Assembly: GCF_014843845.1 (NCBI RefSeq)
Contig: NZ_JHQS01000006.1
Coordinates: 186,001-250,000, forward strand
Reading direction: 5' to 3'
DNA from: Mesorhizobium amorphae
GTDB lineage: Bacteria; Pseudomonadota; Alphaproteobacteria; Rhizobiales; Rhizobiaceae
Length of the DNA: 64,000 nucleotides
The translations under genes and the position numbers were made by a program. Each line of letters opens with the position of its first letter. Within the stretch, counting starts at the first letter, position 1. Below are positions 25,763-32,511 of this stretch, piece by piece. The notes below the pieces were generated by a model that did no database searches, was not told the origin of the DNA, and saw only the letters and a program-made list of their open reading frames with translations.

Positions 25763-26093
25763 TTTTCGGTTCCTCTTTCTCAGGTTGGAATTTACGCCCG
25801 GCCGCGACGGCTTCGGATAACGCGTTATTGGCTGCTCGAAGGATCGCGGCAGCTAGCCGCTTTCGGTTCCGGCTGCCTTGCTCATCCACTGCGCCAGCTT
25901 CCAGCATCAGACCGACGAGCACATGGTCGACTTCGAGCGGCAGGACTATTCCGCCTCTCGCTTCGCGATCTTTCTGACGCTGTTGACGCCTTTGGCCCAA
26001 GCGCCGGCGGCGCTCATCGCGCTCCTCAGGCGTGCCGATAGGTCGGCGTCCACGACGTCGATCAGGGGCAATCTCATCGGGCGGCGAATTCAT
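25719..26093 (-). CDS. 124-aa Arg-rich hypothetical protein
   Basis: The N-terminal third is very basic (RRRGRRPIGTPEERDERRRRLGQRRQQRQKDREARGG). Then PLEVDHVLVGLMLEAGAVDEQGSRNRKRLAAAILRAANNALSEA, probably a helical DNA-binding or protein-contact module. It is the first gene of the leftward block that ends in the LamG gene. Overlap with the next gene suggests coupling. Confidence 0.5.
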   Translation of the reverse strand: MNSPPDEIAPDRRRGRRPIGTPEERDERRRRLGQRRQQRQKDREARGGIVLPLEVDHVLVGLMLEAGAVDEQGSRNRKRLAAAILRAANNALSEAVAAGRKFQPEKEEPKNARTHPEGHRNGLR

Positions 26094-26170
26094 GTTCAGC
26101 CGCCCTAGATGCCGGCCCTAGGTATTGCCAGGCGACGGAACCCGCAGAAGGCAACATGCGTTGAACTTCC

Positions 26171-26362
26171 ATGGTCGATTATCTCAAATCGGTTCTCCAA
26201 GAACTCTTGCCGGCCTGGCTCAGCCAAAAGGCGGTCGAGGTGGACGCGCGCCCAGCGGAGCAGCAGCCGCCAATGCGCGACCTTATCGGCCCCGCTCCTC
26301 TCGTGCGATATCGTGGCCCGGTGCGGTCCGAACCTCCCGATTACAGGCTCCACGAGTCGTAG
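26171..26362 (+). CDS. 63-aa hypothetical ORF
   Basis: MVDYLKSVLQELLPAWLSQKAVEVDARPAEQQ... is a plausible small protein with an amphipathic N-terminal helix, divergent from the 124-aa gene. Its RBS is weak (GAACTTCC upstream). Coding status uncertain. Confidence 0.35.
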   Translation: MVDYLKSVLQELLPAWLSQKAVEVDARPAEQQPPMRDLIGPAPLVRYRGPVRSEPPDYRLHES

Positions 26363-26470
26363 CGCTCTCATTCCGCTCGCCTTCCGAGATTGCGAAACGG
26401 TCGCAGGAACCAAAGCGGTCAACGAGGGTTGATTTATCGAAGGGACCTCGCACCGAAAGGATTCGGAACG

Positions 26471-26680
26471 ATGGTCGAAATTCTTGATTTTGAATTGGCA
26501 AAGGCTCGCCTGCGCGTGAAACGTGCCGAACGTTCTCTCGATCGCGCCAACGAGTTGTTGAACGACGAAAACCCCGGCGTGTGTCTCAGTTTGGCCCTTT
26601 GCGGTCGGATCAGATCCGAGCAGCGGCGGGTCGCCGAAGCCAAACAGCGCTTGGCGACGCTGAATCCGTCGCGTCACTGA
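26471..26680 (+). CDS. 69-aa coiled-coil hypothetical protein
   Basis: It starts MVEILDFELAKARLRVKRAERSLDRANELL at ATG 26471 behind AAAGGATTCGG. A charged helix at each end flanks DENPGVCLSLALCGRIRSEQRRVAEAKQRL. It is codirectional with the next plus-strand gene. Confidence 0.5.
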   Translation: MVEILDFELAKARLRVKRAERSLDRANELLNDENPGVCLSLALCGRIRSEQRRVAEAKQRLATLNPSRH

Positions 26681-26867
26681 GGTTGTCTGATTATTACCAC
26701 CGTTGCCCAGGCGGCAGCGGCGAAGCACGACATCACGCCTTGGAACAAAAGTGGTGAGCGGCCATTCCACTTTTGAATGGGCTGCAAACCGAAAGGATGC
26801 GGCGCAAGAGCACCCTTCGGGAAGATATGCTCCACCCCGACAGCGCACTGTTGAGGTACCGTCACCC

Positions 26868-27062
26868 ATGCTGTTTGAACCGCTGAACTCGGACGGCCAA
26901 AAGCGAAGCGCCGCCTACCATGCGGCCAAGCTTTCGATGCTGCACGACCGGCTGGCGAAGAAGCTCGAACAGGTCGACCATGCGGCCGATCAGGTTGAAC
27001 AGGCGGCGGCGGTTTTCGTAGAGGCCGCGCATCAGCCTGACCTCCCCGATGCAAGGGCATAG
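26868..27062 (+). CDS. 64-aa coiled-coil hypothetical protein
   Basis: It starts MLFEPLNSDGQKRSAAYHAAKLSML at ATG 26868, with a clean heptad pattern in DRLAKKLEQVDHAADQVEQAAAVFVEAAH. It overlaps the 3' end of the convergent replication-type gene by about 30 bp. Function unknown. Confidence 0.4.
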   Translation: MLFEPLNSDGQKRSAAYHAAKLSMLHDRLAKKLEQVDHAADQVEQAAAVFVEAAHQPDLPDARA

Positions 27063-27670
27063 GCGGAGAGGGGAGCCTCGCGCGTAGACACTAAACCTTC
27101 TTCGTTCGGTGCCTTCTTTTCGCTTATCTCTAAGGTTCTATCCTTATAAGGCGGTCTATCGTGGACCGGTGTGGAGCGGTCTATCGTAGACCGGTTGGAG
27201 CGGTCTGCCGTAGACCGGTTTAGCTGCTTGCGTGCCTTCCCATCCCGGAGTTGTTTCGGCATAGCTCGGAGCGGCTGTTGTGATTCCTCAAGCTGCTCAT
27301 ACGCCCAGAAAAATTCGAGTTCGTAGGCGAGTCCGCGCTTCTGTCTGGTGATCTTCGCCTGCTCGTATTCGTCTAACTCCGATATCCTGCAGTAGCTGAT
27401 TGCCCCCGATTTTTTGAACGCCCGAACCGCCTTCCGAACCTGGCCGGCGTCAGCCACGCCGGCATACTGTGCAAGCGTCTGTTGAGACGGCCATGCAATG
27501 TTTCCATCGTTCGCGTGCTGCATGAGCGCGATGGCGATGCGAAGCTGTAATGGGCTGTGCTTGTGCCAATGAGACAGCCCAACGGCGGTCAGCCAATCGA
27601 ACTTGTTTAGGTCGACAAGCTCCTTTTCCCACGGCAGGCGCTTGCGCTCAGGTTTGGACACCGGCGCCAC
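27032..27670 (-). CDS. Helix-turn-helix replication-initiator-like protein
   Basis: A 212-aa protein. Residues 40-110 form a winged HTH of the HTH_36 type used by phage and plasmid replication proteins: QLRIAIALMQHANDGNIAWPSQQTLAQYAGVADAGQVRKAVRAFKKSGAISYCRI. The C-terminal part contains repeated NRST-DRS units encoded by the three DNA iterons at 27151-27219. A rep gene carrying its own origin is known from lambdoid O-type initiators. There is no primase or helicase domain, so it would rely on host enzymes. Confidence 0.7.
   Translation of the reverse strand: MAPVSKPERKRLPWEKELVDLNKFDWLTAVGLSHWHKHSPLQLRIAIALMQHANDGNIAWPSQQTLAQYAGVADAGQVRKAVRAFKKSGAISYCRISELDEYEQAKITRQKRGLAYELEFFWAYEQLEESQQPLRAMPKQLRDGKARKQLNRSTADRSNRSTIDRSTPVHDRPPYKDRTLEISEKKAPNEEGLVSTREAPLSAYALASGRSG
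27115..27219. other. Candidate replication origin: three iterons plus AT-rich segment
   Basis: Three 20-bp copies, each a near-palindrome: 27151-27170 GCGGTCTATCGTGGACCGGT, 27176-27195 GCGGTCTATCGTAGACCGGT, 27200-27219 GCGGTCTGCCGTAGACCGGT, spaced 25 and 24 bp start to start. The 36 bp directly to the left (27115-27150) is relatively AT-rich. The arrangement, inside a HTH gene, is that of an iteron origin. Confidence 0.65.
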
Positions 27671-27953
27671 CGCTTGCTGGCTGCACCTCGTCGGGCGAGA
27701 TGCCTTCTAACCGATCTACGTTCAGACCATCGTCACCGGCGTCCCACCAGACATCACGGGCGGATGCACCTGTGTAGAATGGCACGCCTTGCAGCGTGCC
27801 CGTCATTTGAAGGGGCAGTTTGTATTTCTCGATCGCCGCATCGACGTAGGCCCTCGCCTTGGCCGTACGGACCTGGATGCCACGCCCTCCATCGGACAAT
27901 TTGACGTAGCTGAGGTCGGACTTCTTGCTGGGAAGATAGACGATCTTGCTCAT
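27648..27953 (-). CDS. 101-aa hypothetical protein
   Basis: It starts MSKIVYLPSKKSDLSYVKLSDGGRGIQVRTAKARAYVDAAIEKYKLPLQMTG, an alpha/beta small protein of unknown family ending in a Gly/Pro tail. The ATG forms an ATGA junction with the upstream HNH gene, and its 3' end overlaps the rep-like gene by 23 bp, so the three are coupled. Confidence 0.6.
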   Translation of the reverse strand: MSKIVYLPSKKSDLSYVKLSDGGRGIQVRTAKARAYVDAAIEKYKLPLQMTGTLQGVPFYTGASARDVWWDAGDDGLNVDRLEGISPDEVQPASGGAGVQT

Positions 27954-28291
27954 GATACCGCCTCGCACTTCAGCGAAAGCTTCAGTTCGCGCTCGGCCGC
28001 CTTATGATGCTTCCTGCAAAGCCACTGACAAAAAAGTGGGGTTTTCCATTCCGGGTGATGGGCGTCGGTCTTGGGATCGCCGCAGACTTCGCATGGCTGG
28101 CGCTCGATGATGCCGCGCCTGATCGCAGACGCCGTGGCGCTGTGGCACCAGGCCGCGATCGGATTGCGCTGCCGCCAGCGTGCTTGCCGGGAAAGCTTCC
28201 TTTCTGTAGAAGTATCGCCATTGCTGCTTTGTATTTCGACTTCGCGAAGCTCGCCCTGGCCGGCGGGCTTTCGCTTTTTAGGAGGCCCCAT
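27950..28291 (-). CDS. HNH-like zinc-binding protein
   Basis: About 113 aa (start MGPPKKRKPAGQG). The C-terminal half contains QPCEVCGDPKTDAHHPEWKTPLFCQWLCRKHHKAAE: a CxxC pair, DAHH, then CxxxH, which fits the treble-clef (HNH-like) zinc fold common in phage genomes. The N-terminus is basic. It may be a nicking or structural DNA-binding protein. Whether it is catalytic cannot be judged, since the canonical second His/Asn arrangement is not clear. Confidence 0.65.
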   Translation of the reverse strand: MGPPKKRKPAGQGELREVEIQSSNGDTSTERKLSRQARWRQRNPIAAWCHSATASAIRRGIIERQPCEVCGDPKTDAHHPEWKTPLFCQWLCRKHHKAAERELKLSLKCEAVS

Positions 28292-28469
28292 TTGCGCCTC
28301 CCGCATTTGCAGCCCTGATGATTTGGACGGCTTGGACTGCAGTAAGATTGAAGCGGCTTTGCAGGACGGGGAGCAAGGCGCGTCGAACGCGGTCCTCTGG
28401 TCGACGCTGACGCCATTCGTGAACGGCGTCGATCTGCTCGGCGGTGGGGTTGAAGTCGCCGGCTTTCAT
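28278..28469 (-). CDS. 63-aa hypothetical protein
   Basis: It starts MKAGDFNPTAEQIDAVHEWRQRRPEDRVRRALLPVLQSRFNLTAVQAVQIIRAA. The C-terminal part looks like a short helical domain that might be HTH. The ATG overlaps the stop of the 26-aa membrane peptide (ATGA); the 3' end overlaps the HNH gene by ~14 bp. Confidence 0.55.
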   Translation of the reverse strand: MKAGDFNPTAEQIDAVHEWRQRRPEDRVRRALLPVLQSRFNLTAVQAVQIIRAANAGGANGAS

Positions 28470-28546
28470 GGCAACCACCCCAGAGCCAGGATGACGATGA
28501 CGGCGAAAGCGGCTGCCGCGCCGCAGATCGGAAGCGCGCGTATCAT
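28466..28546 (-). CDS. 26-aa single-span membrane peptide
   Basis: ATG 28544-28546 to TGA 28466-28468: MIRALPICGAAAAFAVIVIL then ALGWLP, almost entirely one hydrophobic helix. Both ends are ATGA junctions with neighbours, which supports true translation despite the length. A candidate small membrane effector or leader peptide. Confidence 0.45.
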   Translation of the reverse strand: MIRALPICGAAAAFAVIVILALGWLP

Positions 28547-28740
28547 GCTGCCACCGGATGACGGCCAGCATCTTCCCTGGCCTTACGCCAGTCGCCGCCG
28601 GCTTCTTTGCTGATCAGCACTCGACCGCCGACCTGCATCGTGCGAGGGCCGAGCCCAGCCTTCATGAGGTTGTAGAACGTCGCCCTCGAAATGCGATGAG
28701 CGAAGCAAAATTCCGGAATTGTGTAGGCTGCAGTGTCCAT
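28543..28740 (-). CDS. AlpA-like / excisionase-type HTH protein
   Basis: A 65-aa protein: TIPEFCFAHRISRATFYNLMKAGLGPRTMQVGGRVLISKEAGGDWRKA. This is the MerR-like winged HTH of AlpA/Xis proteins (hydrophobic helix, sRATFY recognition helix, then a beta wing GGRVLIS). In P4-like satellites and PICIs AlpA controls int and excision. Position two genes from the integrase fits. The palindrome at 28789-28808 just upstream is a possible target. Confidence 0.75.
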   Translation of the reverse strand: MDTAAYTIPEFCFAHRISRATFYNLMKAGLGPRTMQVGGRVLISKEAGGDWRKAREDAGRHPVAA

Positions 28741-28788
28741 GTCGGACCTCCTTGGTTGAGGATGGCCGAATGTGGACGGTTTCAAATT

Positions 28789-28808
28789 GGACAGTGGCGG
28801 GACTGTCC
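28789..28808. promoter_or_regulatory. Palindrome upstream of the AlpA-like gene
   Basis: GGACAGT-GGCGGG-ACTGTCC, perfect 7-bp arms, between the AlpA start (28740) and the end of the next gene (28812). It shares the GGACA core with the inverted repeat upstream of the integrase. A candidate operator or directionality-factor site. Confidence 0.4.
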
Positions 28809-28811
28809 GAA

Positions 28812-29378
28812 CTATTTCAAAAGGCCGAGTTCCCGCTTCTTACGAGCCCGAGAGATAGATTTCTGAGAGACGCCGCATACCTCTGCAGCCTTCAGCTCCG
28901 CTGCGCCGATCGTCTTTTTGCCGGCCGCAACGGCAGCATCGAACGCAGCGCACTGTTCTTTCCATTTCTCCAACTTTTCGTCTTCTGTCCCATGCACCGC
29001 CGCATGCCCGTCTCGGCTAGCCTGGAGCGTGCCAAGGCCTCGCTCGTAGTCAGGTGCGGCTAGGGTGTTAGTCATCGGCATTGTGTTGGCGATCATGTTC
29101 TTGACGGTGTCAACGTGCCTCTCTAGCTCCTCCATCTCGGAATACGCATCATCGATCCTGCCGACCGATAGATAGAACGTCGCGTTGTGCAGCCGCTCGG
29201 CAATCCGTTTCGGCGATACCGCGTTCTCAACGAAGTCGCGCCATAGCGGCCCATCGCCATCGTTGCCGAATCGAGCAAGCACCGCAGCGACAGCATGCAG
29301 CGGCAGGACTGGCGCTTTATTTTTGTGCTGCCATTCATCAAGTTTGACCTCCAGCTTCAGGCGAATGCTCGCAGACAT
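28812..29378 (-). CDS. Hypothetical protein with C-terminal HTH-like tail, 188 aa
   Basis: It starts MSASIRLKLEVKLDEWQHKNK two bases beyond the integrase stop codon. A mostly helical N-terminal region is followed by FVENAVSPKRIAERLHNATFYLSVGRIDDAYSEMEEL, and the C-terminal end GAAELKAAEVCGVSQKSISRARKKRELG looks like a small HTH. No family recognised. It is the gene directly after int and may be regulatory. Confidence 0.6.
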   Translation of the reverse strand: MSASIRLKLEVKLDEWQHKNKAPVLPLHAVAAVLARFGNDGDGPLWRDFVENAVSPKRIAERLHNATFYLSVGRIDDAYSEMEELERHVDTVKNMIANTMPMTNTLAAPDYERGLGTLQASRDGHAAVHGTEDEKLEKWKEQCAAFDAAVAAGKKTIGAAELKAAEVCGVSQKSISRARKKRELGLLK

Positions 29379-29379
29379 C

Positions 29380-30654
29380 TCACCGGCTCCCGATCTCGAC
29401 AACATTGTTGCTAGGGACCGTGCCGAAACGCGGCGCCCCTGCCCTCACGGCGTCGGCGACATAGGATGGCGACAGATGACCATAGTGTTTTTCCACCATC
29501 CTGGTGTCAGTGTGACCAAGGTTCCTTGCGACGACCATTAGCGGCATCCCGTTCATGACGGACAGGCTCGCCCATGTGTGGCGTAAGCCATGGAAGCCGA
29601 TGGCCGGAACAATCTTGGCGTTCTGGCAAGCTTCGATCATCGGCCGGAACTGGTGAGACTTCTCCCAAGTGCCGCCGGCCGGCGCCGTCAACAGCAATTG
29701 GCCGCGATGCTTTCCTGTTGCGAGTAGCGCGAAAAGTTCGCTGCCCTCGTCGGTCAGGACGACGTGCCGCGCCTTGCCGGATTTGCTCTCCCGAATGGTC
29801 AGGGTGCCGACATCAGCGTTGAAATCCTCGACCCGCAGTCGCGCAAGTTCACTGTAGCGGGCGCCAGTTTGAAGAGCCGCCTGGACAAGATCCCTGAAAC
29901 TGCCGCTCGACGCGTTCACCAGCCTTTGCGCCTCGGCGATTGTCAGATAGCGAACGCGCGCGCTTTCGACATCTTCGAACGGTTCGACCCGGCGCCATTC
30001 CTTATCCGATGTGACCTTGCCCTCGCGCCAAGCATAGTTCAGAGCGGCCTTGAGGATGGTCAGGACGCGGTTTGCGGTAGCGCGGCGCTGCCGGATCGAT
30101 TCCGCGTCTGTCCCCAGCTCCTTGAAGCGCTGTTCAGCATCGGCCTTGGTGCGAAGGCGGGGAGCCGTGGTGGCAACCTTGCTATGCCACTTCCTGATCT
30201 GTTTCGCGGTGAGCTTGGAAACGTCGTCGCTGCCGAGTTCGGGCAGGATCAGTGCTTCGGCGCGCCATCGTGCGTCTTTGGAGGATTTCCGATTGCCCTC
30301 CATCCAAAGCAGATAATCATCTATGGCCTCTTTGACGGTGTAGGCGCCGGCGACCTCGCCGGTGTCGCCTGACAGCCGCTTGTGAAGCTCCCTTGCCTTG
30401 TCCTGAGCCTGCCAAAAGGTAAGCAGCGTTTCACCATTTGCGTCGAGTTTGTCGTCAGCATCCGCGATGGTCTCGACGCGGTAGTTCTGATCGCCGACAT
30501 ACATGCGAACGACCCATCGCCCGGCCTCTTTGCCCTTGCGATAGCCGACATGAAGTCCTGGCCCGATGCTCTTGTAATAGGGCTTGCCGCGCGCCTTCAG
30601 TTTCGCCCGTGCTTCCTTGCTGTCTAGCGTCGCGTCACGAACTCTCTTTGCCAT
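29380..30654 (-). CDS. int: Tyrosine integrase of the element
   Basis: A 424-aa P4-like tyrosine recombinase: an N-terminal arm-binding region, a SAM-like core-binding domain (about 95-200), and a catalytic domain with Arg in LQTGARYSELARLRV, Lys in RESKSGKARHV, HGLRHTWAS (His-x-x-Arg) and the nucleophile Tyr in MVEKHYGHLS. It catalyses integration into the tRNA-Glu 3' end. It lies 140 bp from attR, transcribed away from it. Confidence 0.95.
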   Translation of the reverse strand: MAKRVRDATLDSKEARAKLKARGKPYYKSIGPGLHVGYRKGKEAGRWVVRMYVGDQNYRVETIADADDKLDANGETLLTFWQAQDKARELHKRLSGDTGEVAGAYTVKEAIDDYLLWMEGNRKSSKDARWRAEALILPELGSDDVSKLTAKQIRKWHSKVATTAPRLRTKADAEQRFKELGTDAESIRQRRATANRVLTILKAALNYAWREGKVTSDKEWRRVEPFEDVESARVRYLTIAEAQRLVNASSGSFRDLVQAALQTGARYSELARLRVEDFNADVGTLTIRESKSGKARHVVLTDEGSELFALLATGKHRGQLLLTAPAGGTWEKSHQFRPMIEACQNAKIVPAIGFHGLRHTWASLSVMNGMPLMVVARNLGHTDTRMVEKHYGHLSPSYVADAVRAGAPRFGTVPSNNVVEIGSR

Positions 30655-30681
30655 CGCCTGCCCCTGTCGTGTCCAACAATC

Positions 30682-30714
30682 TGTCCAATATACAGGCGTG
30701 GACTATATTGGACA
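30682..30714. promoter_or_regulatory. Inverted repeat between integrase and attR
   Basis: TGTCCAATATA (30682-30692) and TATATTGGACA (30704-30714) are perfect 11-bp arms around 11 bp. A related TGTCCAACAA stands at 30671-30680. The word TGTCCAATAT also occurs just inside attL. Likely integrase arm sites or the int operator. Confidence 0.5.
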
Positions 30715-30795
30715 AGCATAAACGCAACTAGGCACAAATCCTTACGGCGCAAGGGGTTCAGAGAATTGATCTAGACAGCGTTGGACGGCTTAGCA

Positions 30796-30842
30796 GCCCT
30801 TTCACGGCGGTAACAGGGGTTCGATTCCCCTTGGGCGTACCA
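30796..30842 (+). repeat. attR: 47-bp copy of tRNA-Glu 3' end
   Basis: Identical to 15925-15971. The sequence to its left (TTAGCA) does not continue as tRNA, so this is an att scar and not a second tRNA gene. Confidence 0.93.
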
Positions 30843-31169
30843 CCCTTCTCAGAAAAGCAAACAAGTGCAGGCGCTTGCTTGGGTTTTTGTCCAAACCTGA
30901 ACTCCTAGGTTGGACATTTTCGTTCACGGTTCGACCTTGCCAGCTTCTCCATTGCGGAGTCGCCCAGAGTCTTTCGATTGGCCTTTTTCGTATAGGTGTG
31001 TGCCTGGACCGGAGTTTTGTGACCGAGGAAGGTTCGTCGTACCTATTTTGGCCCTAAACCCTTGAACCCGCCTCCTTCGCGGTCGCGGTAGAAACCGTTC
31101 CTTACGACCTTTCCATCGTCAGAAATGAAGGTGTTTTGATCGATCCAATCGCCCATGGAGGCGGCCCCG
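30843..31169. other. No supported gene
   Basis: The 330 bp right of attR hold no convincing CDS. TGTCCAAACCT and AGGTTGGACA near 30890-30916 form another imperfect inverted repeat related to those of the element's ends, possibly a leftover of an older insertion at the same site. A 37-residue frame (31043-31156, minus) is open but unsupported. Confidence 0.4.
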
Positions 31170-31352
31170 TCAATCTGAAGACGGTACGGTGAAATCAAGA
31201 TCGCCCTCGCCCCAAGACATATGACGTCGACGATCGGCCGCATTGCTCAAGAACCGCCTGATTTCTTCCAAATATGTTCTTCTCTCGCTGTCCGCCGTCA
31301 GTAGCTCTCCCTCAATCCAGCGGATCAGTTCCTCCTTGCTCTTTGGCACCAT
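31170..31352 (-). CDS. 60-aa hypothetical protein
   Basis: It starts MVPKSKEELIRWIEGELLTADSERRTYLEEIRRFLSNAADRRRH at 31352, a charged helical protein preceded by GGTGGTGAAAAA. It lies between attR and the broken serine recombinase. No family recognised. Confidence 0.45.
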   Translation of the reverse strand: MVPKSKEELIRWIEGELLTADSERRTYLEEIRRFLSNAADRRRHMSWGEGDLDFTVPSSD

Positions 31353-31444
31353 TTTTTCACCACCATTCGGAAGTCGATTCCTGCACTCGGCTCGACCGCC
31401 ACGACATGTGACCAAAGTCGCCGAGACGGCTATTTACATACTAT

Positions 31445-31893
31445 ACTTGATAAACGTGACCTGGCGCATCATGTCGCTCTGGCGTCATCCCCCAAATCCT
31501 GCGTCATGCTGACGAACTGCACGCGATGCTTCTTGAGCCGGCGTATATTGAATTCCATGGCGAAGTGGTCGCAGGCGAAGCGGCTGAACGAGTGGACGAC
31601 GACAACGTCGAACGGTTTGCCGCCGCCCGTGGCGATATCGAGCATGCGCTGCAACTGTGGGCGATTGTCATCAGTACCGCTCAGGCCTGCATCCACAAAC
31701 TCAGCGACAATCTGCCAGCCGCGTGCGGCGCAGAATCTCACGGCCTGCTGGCGCTGATCGGGAATCGACAGATCGACAGATCGTTATCCGCCTGACGGCC
31801 GATGGAGACGCGCAAATAGAGCGCTGCGCGCGCGGGAGCGGCCTGATCGGTCAAAGCCAAGTTTGAAAGGATTAGTTTGGCCGGAGTCTTCAT
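31445..31893 (-). pseudogene. Frameshifted and truncated serine recombinase (resolvase family)
   Basis: ATG 31891-31893 begins MKTPAKLILSNLALTDQAAP and reaches ALYLRVSIGRQADNDLSI (catalytic Ser in RVS). An 8-bp tandem duplication of ATCTGTCG then shifts the frame. Similarity resumes in the frame encoding AVRFCAARGWQIVAEFVDAG, DDNRPQLQRML, FDVVVVHSFSRFACD and VSMTQDLGDD. A second shift before SDMMRQV ends it; the recombinase and zinc domains are missing. Confidence 0.8.
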
Positions 31894-32511
31894 GGCAAAG
31901 CCCCCATAAGACAATCTTCGGCCTCATTTTTTTGCCGGCCATTGCGGCCCTTCCGAGTCCGAGCGGGCCGGTCGCGCCGGCAATTCCCTAATATCATCAA
32001 GCAGTGCCTGAATCTGCGGCATCAGAAACGCTTCAATGGCATCCAGTTCCGCAGGGCCAACGGGAAGGCTTTCGCCGAAATCCACCCGGACAGCGAGACC
32101 ACAAGGATTGTCGTTTCCGGCGGCGTTTATCGCCGACCGGAAATGACAATAGCATGGATTCGACTAGTGTCCGCGGGCTTGGCGCTGGCATCTTGGGCCT
32201 AGCCGCCGGAGACGTCGCGGTGGGTGCATGCTGCATGGAGAGGAACCCTCGAATAGCCGTCGTCCCAACGGCTTCCAGTCGGTCACAGAGACCATGTCGC
32301 TGTTACCCCGGTCACAGCGGAGCGGTTATTTTACGGGTACCTTGTATGCTGAAATTCTGCTGAGCAACGCTTTAGGGGACCGGGGCTGAACCTATCAGGG
32401 GACAGGAGCCATGGGGGGAGGCCCTTCGCCAGCAGCTCGCGGATCGTTTGGTACCCCGAAATTGATCATTGTCGATGCGCGGCGGCAAATGGTTGAGGCG
32501 CGAGAGCGTGC
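31894..32511. other. 618-bp stretch without a supported gene
   Basis: Six-frame reading shows no ORF with protein-like composition. The right part should contain the promoter of the MBOAT operon starting at 32512. I see no clear -35/-10 or operator that I would defend. Confidence 0.5.

Larger units (their letters stand above)
15925..30842. mobile_element. Integrated 14.9-kb element at tRNA-Glu, phage-satellite (PICI-like) candidate
   Basis: The element is bounded by attL and attR and carries, from right to left, an integrase, a HTH-tailed protein, an AlpA-like regulator, tiny genes, an HNH-like protein, a HTH replication-type protein with internal iterons, a group of hypothetical genes, a P27-type small terminase, three small genes and a LamG protein. 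The left third has an XRE switch and scattered small ORFs. No large terminase, portal, capsid, tail or lysis genes and no conjugation genes are visible. Size and gene set fit a phage satellite; a decayed prophage is the alternative. Confidence 0.8.

Noticed and set aside
30796..30842. Second tRNA-Glu gene
   Set aside because: Only the 3' 47 nt are present; the 5' acceptor and D arm are missing, so it is an att copy.
15925..30842. Complete prophage
   Set aside because: No large terminase, portal, capsid, tail or lysis genes despite a small terminase and integrase.
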